Shown: positions 6,169 to 14,559 of the stretch, one piece after another
Layout: each line of letters opens with the position of its first letter
How positions within the stretch are numbered: the stretch's first letter is position 1
Assembly: GCA_002402635.1 (NCBI GenBank)
Contig: DHGE01000178.1
Coordinates: 1 to 36,210 of the forward strand
From: Deferribacterales bacterium UBA4806
Lineage (GTDB): Bacteria > Chrysiogenota > Deferribacteres > Deferribacterales > UBA228
Direction of reading: 5' to 3'
DNA length: 36,210 bases
Translations under genes and position numbers: made by a program
Notes under the pieces: model-generated
Database searches by the model: none
Told to the model about the DNA's origin: nothing
The model's input: only the letters and a program-made list of their open reading frames with translations

Positions 6169-8586
6169 ATGAAAATTAACAATAGTATAAATATTTCTAA
6201 CGGGATTTATTACATCCTTTTGTTGCTCATTTTACTACCATTTAGTGGATATACTTATGAAAAGCCTGATAAGTATGTAAATCCTCTAATAGGAACATCA
6301 AATTCAAGATGGATGATTTTCCCAGGGCCCACAATGCCATTTGGTATGGTTAAGTTATCTCCAGATAATCAAGATGAAGGTTGGAAGGCAGGCTATGAAT
6401 ATAGCATAAATAATATTATGGGTTTTTCTCATATCCATTCCTGGACTATGTCAGGATTACTTGTTATGCCGACAGTTGGCAATTTAGTGATAACTCCAGG
6501 GCCTGAAAATGCGCCTGAAAAAGGCTATCGCTCAAGATTTAGTCATGAAAATGAAAAAGCTTCCATAGGATATTACTCAGTTATTTTAGATGATTATAAT
6601 ATAAAAGCTGAATTATCAGCTACAGAAAGGTGTGGTTTTTTTAGATTTACCTATCCTAAATCAGATACATCAAGAATATTATTTGATTTAAAATTCCCTT
6701 CAGAATATGGATTTATAATGAAAAGCTTTGCAGTTAAAAAAGTAAATAATTATGAAATTGAAGGCTATGTTGATGGTTATGCTGGAAGAGACGCCACATG
6801 GAACGATTATAGATTAAATTTTGTTATTAGATTAAATAAACCCTTTGATTCTATGGGTGCATGGGCAAATGAGGATATAGAAGAAAATGTAAAAGAAATT
6901 TCATTTGATAACGCTACAGATGGAGGTTTTTTTGTAAATTTTAAGACAAAAGCAAATGAAAAAATTGTTATGAAAACAGGCATTTCCTATGTCAGTATTG
7001 AACAGGCCAGACTCAATTTAGATGTTGAAACAAAATCTTTTGGTTTTGTTTTTGATAAAGTGGTGGAGCATGCAAAAAATGTGTGGAATGAGCTTTTGAA
7101 TAAAATTGAAGTGCAATCAGAAAGCACAGAGGATAAAATAAAATTTTATACAAATATGTACAGAGCCTATGCTGGTAGAGCAATATTTAGTGATGTAAAT
7201 GGACTTTATAAAGATATGTGTGAAATCACTCGAAGAGCAAAGATTGAAAATAATCCTGTATATGGTAGTGACGCATTCTGGAATACCTTCTGGAATCTAA
7301 ATGGGCTCTGGACATTGGTTAGTCCTGAAATTGCTAAAAAATGGATAAATTCATTTTTAGAAATTTATTCTGTTGGAGGATGGCTTCCGAAAGGTCCAAC
7401 TGGGATTGAATATTCAGGAATAATGGTAGGAGAGCATACAATAGAATTAATTGTTTCTGCATATCAGAAAGGCATAAGGGAATTTGATGTGGAACTTGCT
7501 TATAAAGCAATGAAGGAAGTCCAGATGATCCAAGGTGGACCTTTTTCTTGCGGAGGCAAGGTTGGCAATCCTGATTTAAATGTATATATGAAGTATGGCT
7601 ATGTACCCTATGAAGATGGACCAACTTCTAACACACTTGATTATGCTTTTGATGATTGGGCAGTTTCACAACTTGCATTGGCTTTAGATAAATATGAGGA
7701 CTACCAGTATTTTTTGGAGAGATCAAAAAATTATCTGAATGTATTTAATAATGAATATAAGTATGTATGGATGAAAAAAAGAGATGGTACATGGGTTGAT
7801 GACTTTAAACCACTGTGTTGTACCACCTTTAATGGCCCTGGTTTTGTGGAGGGAAATCCATGGCAGTACACTTTTTATGTGCCCCACGATATTAAAAATA
7901 TTGTAAGCCTATTGGGAACAGATGAATTTAATAAGAGGCTTGAAGAAGGCTTTGAGACTTCTAAAAAATATAATTTTAGTGCGTTAATGGTAACGCCTGA
8001 TGAACTATTTAGTATGGGGCTTTTGGGAGATTGGTATTATGGTTTATCATCACTTGAGCAGTCTCAATGGGCTGAAATGGTTGCCATGAATATACTGCCC
8101 ATCAATTTTAATAACCAACCTAATATGCAGGCACCTTATCTCTTTAATTATGCAGGCAAATCCTACCTAACTCAGAAATGGGTTAGAGAAATTATGGATA
8201 ACTTTTATGGTACAACCCCCTTAAACGGCTGGCTTGGAGATGAAGATGAGGGACAGATGGGAGCATGGTTTGTTATGAGTGCAATGGGTTTATTCGAAAT
8301 GGATGGAGGAGCGTCTATTAAACCTCAATATGATATTGGTAGCCCAATATTTGATAAAGTTATTATACATTTAGATAAAAAATATTACAGTGATAAAGAA
8401 TTCATTATTAAAACAGTGAATAATTCAAAAGAAAATAAGTATATACAGAAGGCAACGCTCAATGGGAAACCATTGAATGGCCCAAATATTTATCATTCAG
8501 ATATTGTTAGTGGCGGTCAATTGCTAATTTATATGGGGGAAAAACCTAATAATAAATGGGGTATAGATAATGAAAGTATTCAATAA
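6169..8586 (+). CDS. Exported GH92-family exo-alpha-mannosidase
   Basis: An 805-residue glycoside hydrolase 92 protein, a calcium-dependent inverting alpha-mannosidase family acting on mannans or N-glycan mannose. Residues 14-33 are a signal-peptide core (YYILLLLILLPFSG) after a polar start. The mature N-terminus reads YVNPLIGT, followed by FPGPTMPFGMVKLSP, both typical of GH92. The WQYTFYVPHD motif near 565 is preceded by Glu561, the likely acid, and the C-terminal motif GDEDEGQMGAW (690-700) supplies Asp691 and Asp693, candidate base residues. Most relatives have Cys, Val or Thr where this protein has Glu694. No ribosome site precedes the ATG; the four-base gap after the amidohydrolase stop suggests translational coupling. 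Next comes mannose-6-phosphate isomerase, in keeping with mannose use. GH92 is best known in Bacteroidota, so the gene could be acquired, although base composition matches its neighbours. Confidence 0.93.
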   Translation: MKINNSINISNGIYYILLLLILLPFSGYTYEKPDKYVNPLIGTSNSRWMIFPGPTMPFGMVKLSPDNQDEGWKAGYEYSINNIMGFSHIHSWTMSGLLVMPTVGNLVITPGPENAPEKGYRSRFSHENEKASIGYYSVILDDYNIKAELSATERCGFFRFTYPKSDTSRILFDLKFPSEYGFIMKSFAVKKVNNYEIEGYVDGYAGRDATWNDYRLNFVIRLNKPFDSMGAWANEDIEENVKEISFDNATDGGFFVNFKTKANEKIVMKTGISYVSIEQARLNLDVETKSFGFVFDKVVEHAKNVWNELLNKIEVQSESTEDKIKFYTNMYRAYAGRAIFSDVNGLYKDMCEITRRAKIENNPVYGSDAFWNTFWNLNGLWTLVSPEIAKKWINSFLEIYSVGGWLPKGPTGIEYSGIMVGEHTIELIVSAYQKGIREFDVELAYKAMKEVQMIQGGPFSCGGKVGNPDLNVYMKYGYVPYEDGPTSNTLDYAFDDWAVSQLALALDKYEDYQYFLERSKNYLNVFNNEYKYVWMKKRDGTWVDDFKPLCCTTFNGPGFVEGNPWQYTFYVPHDIKNIVSLLGTDEFNKRLEEGFETSKKYNFSALMVTPDELFSMGLLGDWYYGLSSLEQSQWAEMVAMNILPINFNNQPNMQAPYLFNYAGKSYLTQKWVREIMDNFYGTTPLNGWLGDEDEGQMGAWFVMSAMGLFEMDGGASIKPQYDIGSPIFDKVIIHLDKKYYSDKEFIIKTVNNSKENKYIQKATLNGKPLNGPNIYHSDIVSGGQLLIYMGEKPNNKWGIDNESIQ

Positions 8587-8610
8587 ATAAAAAACTTAGA
8601 GGTAATTTTT

Positions 8611-10362
8611 ATGAAATCAGATAAGTACAAGCAAAATATTGTGGAATTAACCGAAAATCTAAAAGAAAATATTTATACAGGCTATGATGGGTTATTTGAA
8701 ATGGTGTTTAAAGCAGTTAAGAATAAAAAAAGAGTCATTGCAATAGATGGCTACCCATTAATAGATTGGTCATTTATAGAAAATCTGGTGGCAAATTTTT
8801 ATAAGAAGAACTTGAAAATAATTACATATGATATTCTTGATTTTTATAAAGATAAAATGGAAATTTATCAGCAAATATCAAAAAATATTAATTGTGATAA
8901 ATATTTTGGCAAAGTTTATGATGGAACTTTAGAAAATTTTTTGGATACTAAAAAGATAGAATCATTAAAAAATAATTTAAATGAAATCAAGCATGATTCA
9001 TTTATTGCGATATTGTACGGGTGTGGTGCAGCAAATAGATATTTAAAAGATGCCATTGATTATAGTATTTATATTGATTTAACTAGAGAAAAATTTTTAG
9101 AAAGAATCAAAAATAATAAACTCTGGTTTATTTCTTATGAAGAAATAAAAAAAGGGGGTACTGCTGATGTAGGCTTATCTATTGATACTTTTAAACTAAT
9201 TCAGTATATATGCTATCCCGTTTTTGATAAATATAGAAGGCAAGTTTTAAAGAGTTTAGATTTCTATGGGGACTCTTCAAATGATATAAAATTTATTTCT
9301 AAAGATGTTTTTGATAACATTCTTAAAGGTTTATCATCTATGCCTTTAAGTTTAAAGTCATTATATATTGAAGGACCATGGGGCGGCAACTGGATAAAAA
9401 ATATAAGGAGATTGCCTGATACATTTAGAAATTGTGCCTGGGCTTTTGATGCAGTGGCTAATGATTTAAGCATACCTGTTTTAGTTGATAACTATGAATT
9501 TGATATACCATTTAATACATTATTAGCACAGTACAATAAACAGGTAATGGGAGAGAAGGCTGCTAAAATATATAAGTATTTTTTCCCGGTAAGGGTACAC
9601 TATGATGATAGCTTTAATGGAGGAAACATGGCTATTCAAGTTCACCCTGATAAAGATTATGTAAAGAAGTACTTTAATGAAAGTGTGGGTCAGGATGAAG
9701 CATATTTTATTTTAAAAACACAAGAAAATACAAAGGTATATCTGGGGCTCACTGAGGCTTGTAATATAAAAGAATTCTATAGTGATGTTGTAAGGTCTAA
9801 AAATGAAAAGATACCTCTTGATTATGAAAAGTATGTAAATTCATGCCCCAGTAATCCAATGGACTTATTTTTAATACCGGCTGGCACCATTCACGCTTTA
9901 GGGAAAAACCAGGTGTGCTTAGAAATTGGCACAAGTTACGGTTATACCTTTCATGTATATGATTATTTAAGACCATCATTAAATGGAGTCTTAAGAGAGA
10001 TTCATGAGGAACATGCCTTTAATTCTTTAAATGATAAAAGAAGTGCAAAGTGGGTTGAAGAACATTTAAAGCCTGTAAAAAAATTAATTCATCAAAAAGC
10101 AAATTATAGTGAATATCTTTTTGAATCTTATAAAGATATACCTTTTGAAGTAAGAATAATTGAGTTTTCTGGAGAGGCTTCTTTTGAAGCTATTGAGGAA
10201 TTCCAGATACTTTCTTTAATTGATGGTAACAATTTGCTAGTTAAATCAGAAAATAAAGTAATCCAAATGGAATATACAGAGACTTTAATAATTCCAGCCA
10301 ATATAAAGTATACTATTGCTTCAACTTATACCACACAGATATTTAAGGTATTTCTAAAGTAA
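8611..10362 (+). CDS. manA: Mannose-6-phosphate isomerase, class I, with N-terminal kinase-like domain
   Basis: A 583-residue cytoplasmic protein. Residues 250 to 583 form a type I phosphomannose isomerase cupin (mannose 6-phosphate to fructose 6-phosphate). Zinc ligands are visible as Gln343 and His345 (AIQVHP), Glu363 (GQDEAYF) and His428 (IPAGTIHAL); GPWGGNWI at 255-262 is the N-terminal cupin signature. Residues 1 to about 230 are extra compared with the 310-390 residue stand-alone enzyme. They follow the layout of uridine kinase/phosphoribulokinase P-loop proteins (RVIAIDG at 41-47, YDILDFYK at 73-80, IYIDLTREKFLERI near 153-166), but the Walker A GxxxxGKS is replaced by GYPLIDWS. AGAGGT precedes the ATG. 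It sits 24 bases after GH92, so released mannose could be fed to glycolysis once phosphorylated by a kinase encoded elsewhere. Confidence 0.9.
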   Translation: MKSDKYKQNIVELTENLKENIYTGYDGLFEMVFKAVKNKKRVIAIDGYPLIDWSFIENLVANFYKKNLKIITYDILDFYKDKMEIYQQISKNINCDKYFGKVYDGTLENFLDTKKIESLKNNLNEIKHDSFIAILYGCGAANRYLKDAIDYSIYIDLTREKFLERIKNNKLWFISYEEIKKGGTADVGLSIDTFKLIQYICYPVFDKYRRQVLKSLDFYGDSSNDIKFISKDVFDNILKGLSSMPLSLKSLYIEGPWGGNWIKNIRRLPDTFRNCAWAFDAVANDLSIPVLVDNYEFDIPFNTLLAQYNKQVMGEKAAKIYKYFFPVRVHYDDSFNGGNMAIQVHPDKDYVKKYFNESVGQDEAYFILKTQENTKVYLGLTEACNIKEFYSDVVRSKNEKIPLDYEKYVNSCPSNPMDLFLIPAGTIHALGKNQVCLEIGTSYGYTFHVYDYLRPSLNGVLREIHEEHAFNSLNDKRSAKWVEEHLKPVKKLIHQKANYSEYLFESYKDIPFEVRIIEFSGEASFEAIEEFQILSLIDGNNLLVKSENKVIQMEYTETLIIPANIKYTIASTYTTQIFKVFLK

Positions 10363-10372
10363 TTAAATTACA

Positions 10373-10400
10373 TTGATTTAGTCCAAAATCAAAGTATAAT
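10373..10400 (+). promoter_or_regulatory. Sigma70-type promoter for the chemoreceptor gene
   Basis: TTGATT (10373-10378), a 16-base spacer and a perfect TATAAT (10395-10400). The ATG of the chemoreceptor begins seven bases after the -10, which is where transcription normally starts, so the message would be leaderless. The promoter lies immediately after the manA stop. Confidence 0.6.
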
Positions 10401-10407
10401 TAATTAA

Positions 10408-12447
10408 ATGATTATCAAATTTATAAGCAATCTTACTTTAAGGGGCAAATTAATTTTTTATATTATTGGTCCCCTTATCTTAATAAACGCAATTTTATTA
10501 GTTTATATGGGCATGCATATGGATTATGTTGTGAGACAGGATAGGACTTTTGCTGTTAATGAAATTGTAAAGCATTACAGCACCCTTGTGCTTAAAGATT
10601 TAGAAATGGGGATGGAAACTAGTGAGGATTTAACAGCCGTTACTAAATCATTAATGAAAAAAGGCGCACCTAGAGATAATATAGTCAATACATATAAAGA
10701 GATATTTAAAACAAAACCAGATATCACTGCTCTTTGGGTGTATTTTGATAGAAACGCCTATGATAGGCGTGATGCAGAGTATATAAATGATCCAATATAT
10801 AACGATAAAGGAAGGTTTTCCTTTGCAATAGATAGAACTAAAAATGCAATTACAGTTAACCCTGCTCTGCTTGAGTTTGGCTCTGCAGCTGATTATTATG
10901 ATTACCCTAAAAAAACTTTAAAACCCTATATTTCAGCGCCCTATAATTATAGATACGAAAAAAGTGGCAAAGAATACCAATTAATTACAATAAGTTTTCC
11001 CATAATTATAAACGGTGCTTTTGTTGGTATTGCGGGTGTTGATTTAGAGATAGGAAATTTTGTAAATACTATTAATTCTTATAGAATATTTAAAACCGGT
11101 CATTTAATACTGTTAGATCAGAGTGACTTAATTATGTCTTATAATGTAACTGATCTAATTGGGAAGAATTTATCAGATATTGATAACCTATCTCACCTTG
11201 CAACTATGCTAAAAAGCGGAAAAGAGTTGTCCGTATTTAAGGAAATACAAAGTGACACAAAATTTATTAAGTATTATATAAAATCTAATAAGTTAGATTT
11301 TGGACATAATATTTATCCCTGGACAATCATTGCATTAGTCCCTGAGAAAGAGATAATGGCACCATTATATACAATATTGCGCTCTATATTTGTTGCAGCT
11401 ATAATCTCTGTTTTGCTTATTACAGTAATAATTGTTACAATTATAAATAAATTGTATAAAATGCTTGGCGCTGAGCCAGATTACCTAGTGAGTGTTGTTA
11501 CAGAGGTGTCCCAGGGCAACTTGCAAGTGGCTTTTGATAAGGAAAAGGTTTCTGCAAATAGCCTTATCATACATTTAATGAGAATGGTCAATCAATTAAG
11601 TAAAATTATTGGTAATTTAATAGGAATTTCAGGCAAAATTGTAGAGGAGAGTAGTGCTCTTTCAAGTGAAGCAAATGAAATGAATGCCACTATAAATGTT
11701 GAATTTGACAGTATCAAAAGTATTGCTTCAGCTGCCACAGAATTAAATCAAACAATTGAAGGTGTTGCAAAAAATATTAATGAAGTTGCTGACTATGCGG
11801 ATAATAGTGTAAAAATGGCAAATGAGGGAAAGAATGTTTTAAGTAATGCTGCTGTTGAAGTCAATAAAATTGAGGACACAGTGCAGGAAGTAGAAAATGC
11901 TGTGACGTTACTCAGCAAAAGCTCTGAAGAAATTGGTACAATAGTAAATGTAATCAGGGAAATTTCAGATCAGACAAATCTATTAGCTCTTAATGCAGCT
12001 ATTGAGGCTGCACGTGCAGGGGAGGCTGGACGTGGCTTTGCTGTAGTTGCTGACGAGGTGAGAAAGCTTGCGCTAAAAACTGCAGATTCAACTAAAGGTG
12101 TTTCAGTCCATATAAACAATATAAAAGAGCAGGTAGATAAAGTAATATCTAAAACTGATATTACTTTAAATCAGGTAAATAGTGGAGTAAAATTGACAAA
12201 TGAGGCAAGTGAGTCTTTTGGTAATATTGTTTTAACAATTGGCAAGTTACAATCAATGATTAATAATGTAGCAAATTCATTGGAAGAAATGGGCAAGGTA
12301 AGCAATGGTGTAAGTAGCGACATTACTGCCATTTCAAGTGCCAGTGATCAGACAATAAATGTGGTGGAAGAAGTCACAAGAGCAGCCACATCTTTATCTG
12401 GTATATCAGAAGAATTAAAAAAATTAATTGAGCGCTTTAAAGTATAA
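10408..12447 (+). CDS. Methyl-accepting chemotaxis protein with dCache sensor
   Basis: A 679-residue transmembrane chemoreceptor. TM1 lies at about 15-37, a periplasmic double-Cache domain spans about 40-315, and TM2 is at about 325-348. The sensor includes DYYDYPKKTLKPYISAPY near 160-178 and GIAGVDLEI near 210, both typical of dCache_1 ligand pockets that bind amino acids or organic acids. A degenerate HAMP-like segment (LVSVVTEVSQGNL) leads to the coiled-coil signalling domain, whose hairpin tip is the conserved EISDQTNLLALNAAIEAARA, followed by GEAGRGFAVVADEVRKLA. It would pass ligand state to CheA/CheW, which are not in the window. It ends KLIERFKV with no CheR-binding pentapeptide. No ribosome site precedes the ATG, consistent with the leaderless promoter. 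Confidence 0.95.
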   Translation: MIIKFISNLTLRGKLIFYIIGPLILINAILLVYMGMHMDYVVRQDRTFAVNEIVKHYSTLVLKDLEMGMETSEDLTAVTKSLMKKGAPRDNIVNTYKEIFKTKPDITALWVYFDRNAYDRRDAEYINDPIYNDKGRFSFAIDRTKNAITVNPALLEFGSAADYYDYPKKTLKPYISAPYNYRYEKSGKEYQLITISFPIIINGAFVGIAGVDLEIGNFVNTINSYRIFKTGHLILLDQSDLIMSYNVTDLIGKNLSDIDNLSHLATMLKSGKELSVFKEIQSDTKFIKYYIKSNKLDFGHNIYPWTIIALVPEKEIMAPLYTILRSIFVAAIISVLLITVIIVTIINKLYKMLGAEPDYLVSVVTEVSQGNLQVAFDKEKVSANSLIIHLMRMVNQLSKIIGNLIGISGKIVEESSALSSEANEMNATINVEFDSIKSIASAATELNQTIEGVAKNINEVADYADNSVKMANEGKNVLSNAAVEVNKIEDTVQEVENAVTLLSKSSEEIGTIVNVIREISDQTNLLALNAAIEAARAGEAGRGFAVVADEVRKLALKTADSTKGVSVHINNIKEQVDKVISKTDITLNQVNSGVKLTNEASESFGNIVLTIGKLQSMINNVANSLEEMGKVSNGVSSDITAISSASDQTINVVEEVTRAATSLSGISEELKKLIERFKV

Positions 12448-12552
12448 AAATGACTGATTACTTATTTTCTAAGTATATATCTTCTAAATTAATAAAAAAA
12501 TTATTTTAATTATATAATTATTCTATATAATAAATTATTTTTAATATTTTTA

Positions 12553-12584
12553 TTGATATTAATAAAAATAGATTATATTATAAT
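12553..12584 (+). promoter_or_regulatory. Candidate promoter for the sulfate-activation operon
   Basis: TATAAT at 12579-12584 follows a TTGATA at 12553-12558 with a long 20-base spacer, inside a 160-base very AT-rich stretch. The -10 is convincing, the pairing less so. No conserved riboswitch or clear operator is visible between it and the sat start at 12610, which has GAGGTG eight bases upstream. Confidence 0.35.
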
Positions 12585-12609
12585 GTATACAATTTAGTGA
12601 GGTGTATTT

Positions 12610-13770
12610 ATGCTAATTGATAACAAAGAAATATTTAAGAGTGCACATGGTGGGGAGTTAGTTACCAATCAGAGTAAAGAGCTAAATGTGACTGAAATTA
12701 AAAAATTAGAAAATCTTAAAGTGGATATTTCTCAAAGAGTTCTTTCTGATCTGGAATTAATTGTTAATGGCGGTTTAAGTCCATTAAAAGGTTTTATGAA
12801 TGAAAATGATTATAATAGTACATTAGAATCAATGCATCTGAAAAATGGAGTATTGTTTCCTTTTCCAATTACTCTACCAGTAAATCATGAAAAAAAAATT
12901 AAAAGTGGTGATGTAGTTGGTCTCTCTTATAACGGTAAAATAGTGGGCTATGTTGAAGTAGAAGAAGTTTATAAACGTGATAAAATCAAAGAAGCAAAGG
13001 CAGTTTACTTAACTGATGATGAAAACCATCCTGGAGTTGCTATGCTCCTTAGTGAAAGTGATTTTGTTATTGGTGGTAAAACATATGCTGATTTAAATTT
13101 AATGCCTAATAATTTTAAAAAGTATAATTTAACTCCCCTTGAGGCAAGAAAAACATTTAATGAAAGAGGGTGGAAAAGTATTGTTGGTTTTCAAACGAGA
13201 AATCCTATCCATAGAGCCCACGAATATTTAATAAAATGTGCATTAGAAATGGTTGATGGTGCCTTTATTCATCCTTTGATGGGTGGAACAAAGGCAGATG
13301 ATATCCCAGCTGAAGTGAGACTGCGGTGCTACGAAACATTGATAGAACATTATTTTCCAAAAGACAGAGTAATTTTGGGTAACTTTCCTGCTACTATGAG
13401 GTATGCTGGCCCTAAAGAGGCACTATTCCATGCAATTGTCAGGAAAAATTATGGCTGCACACATTTTATAGTGGGTAGAGACCATGCTGGTGTTGGTAAA
13501 TATTATGGGGCTTTTGATGCTCAAAAATTGTTTGATGAATTGCCAGAGGGTTCAATTGATATAACCATTCTTAAATTTGACAACGCTTTTTATTGCACTA
13601 AATGTGAATCAATGGCCACCTTAAAGACATGTCCTCATGGTGATGAGGCACATATTTCACTGTCAGGAACTAAACTTAGAGAAATGTTGGCAGCAGGTAA
13701 AATACCAGATAAAGCAATAACAAGAGCCGAAGTTGCAGAAGTATTAATAAAATCAATGAAAAGTAAATAG
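12610..13770 (+). CDS. sat: Sulfate adenylyltransferase (ATP sulfurylase, homo-oligomeric Sat type)
   Basis: A 386-residue enzyme that makes adenosine 5'-phosphosulfate from ATP and sulfate. An N-terminal PUA-like domain (about 1-165, with LSPLKGFM) precedes the nucleotidyltransferase domain, which carries QTRNPIHRAH (196-205) and GRDHAGVG (near 295), the two nucleotide-binding signatures, and SGTKLREML near 355. Four Cys/His near 335-350 (CTKCESM, CPHGDEAH) look like the zinc site seen in archaeal and dissimilatory-type Sat. It is not the CysD/CysN type. It begins a three-gene run with cysH and a TauE carrier. With a CysH-type partner rather than AprAB in the window, an assimilatory role is likely. 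Confidence 0.97.
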   Translation: MLIDNKEIFKSAHGGELVTNQSKELNVTEIKKLENLKVDISQRVLSDLELIVNGGLSPLKGFMNENDYNSTLESMHLKNGVLFPFPITLPVNHEKKIKSGDVVGLSYNGKIVGYVEVEEVYKRDKIKEAKAVYLTDDENHPGVAMLLSESDFVIGGKTYADLNLMPNNFKKYNLTPLEARKTFNERGWKSIVGFQTRNPIHRAHEYLIKCALEMVDGAFIHPLMGGTKADDIPAEVRLRCYETLIEHYFPKDRVILGNFPATMRYAGPKEALFHAIVRKNYGCTHFIVGRDHAGVGKYYGAFDAQKLFDELPEGSIDITILKFDNAFYCTKCESMATLKTCPHGDEAHISLSGTKLREMLAAGKIPDKAITRAEVAEVLIKSMKSK

Positions 13771-13794
13771 TAAAGGACTGAAGGAGGTATCATT

Positions 13795-14514
13795 ATGGAA
13801 CAAAGTCAAATTGAGAGTATTAACAAGGAATTAAGTACTAAGGAACCAGTTGAAATTGTAAAGTATGCAGTTAAGAATTTTCCTGGAGTATACATTTCTT
13901 TTTCAGGTGCTGAAGATGTAGTTCTAATCGATATGGCAATGCAAGCAAAGGGGGACTTTAAGGTATTTACACTTGATACTGGCAGACTTCATCCAGAAAC
14001 GTACAGGTTTATAGATAAAGTGCGTGAACACTATGGAATAAAAATTGAAGTAATGTTTCCTGAAAAAGAAACATGTGAAAAATTAGTGACAGAAAAAGGG
14101 TTCTTTTCATTTTATAAAGAAGGGCATAAAGAGTGCTGTCAGATTAGAAAAGTTGAGCCTCTAAAGAGAAAACTTGCATCTATTACAAGTTGGATTACAG
14201 GCCAACGTCACGACCAGAATCCTGGCACGCGTGCAAATATTCCAGCAATTCAGATGGATCCCACTTTTTTCAGCGATAGGCTTATTAAATTTAATCCATT
14301 AGCAAACTGGACATCTAAACAGGTGTGGAGATATATAATTGATAATAGCGTACCTTATAATGAGCTTCATGATAAAGGATATATTTCAATAGGTTGCGAA
14401 CCCTGTACAAAATCGATTAATCCGGGGCAGCATGAAAGGGAAGGCCGCTGGTGGTGGGAGGATGCCACTAAAAAAGAATGTGGTCTTCACCTTGGTAATA
14501 TAAAAAATAAATAA
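13795..14514 (+). CDS. cysH: Assimilatory APS reductase (CysH family, 4Fe-4S type)
   Basis: A 239-residue reductase turning adenylyl sulfate into sulfite and AMP with thioredoxin. SFSGAEDVVLID (35-46) is the PP-loop. The Cys pairs Cys114-Cys115 and Cys201/Cys204 (GCEPC) ligate a 4Fe-4S cluster, which marks APS rather than PAPS specificity. The nucleophile is Cys229 in KKECGLH, and ITGQRHDQ follows the usual substrate-binding signature. It starts 24 bases after sat with GGAGGT in the gap. No APS kinase is present, which agrees with direct APS reduction. Sulfite reductase must be elsewhere. Confidence 0.96.
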   Translation: MEQSQIESINKELSTKEPVEIVKYAVKNFPGVYISFSGAEDVVLIDMAMQAKGDFKVFTLDTGRLHPETYRFIDKVREHYGIKIEVMFPEKETCEKLVTEKGFFSFYKEGHKECCQIRKVEPLKRKLASITSWITGQRHDQNPGTRANIPAIQMDPTFFSDRLIKFNPLANWTSKQVWRYIIDNSVPYNELHDKGYISIGCEPCTKSINPGQHEREGRWWWEDATKKECGLHLGNIKNK

Positions 14515-14559
14515 TTCTCTTGTTGCTGTAGTAATTAAAAAAAATATTTTGGATTTTCA

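Noticed and set aside
12448..12609. Possible riboswitch before sat
   Set aside because: The 162 bases are nearly all A and T with no G/C-bearing helices or known sulfur-related riboswitch core.
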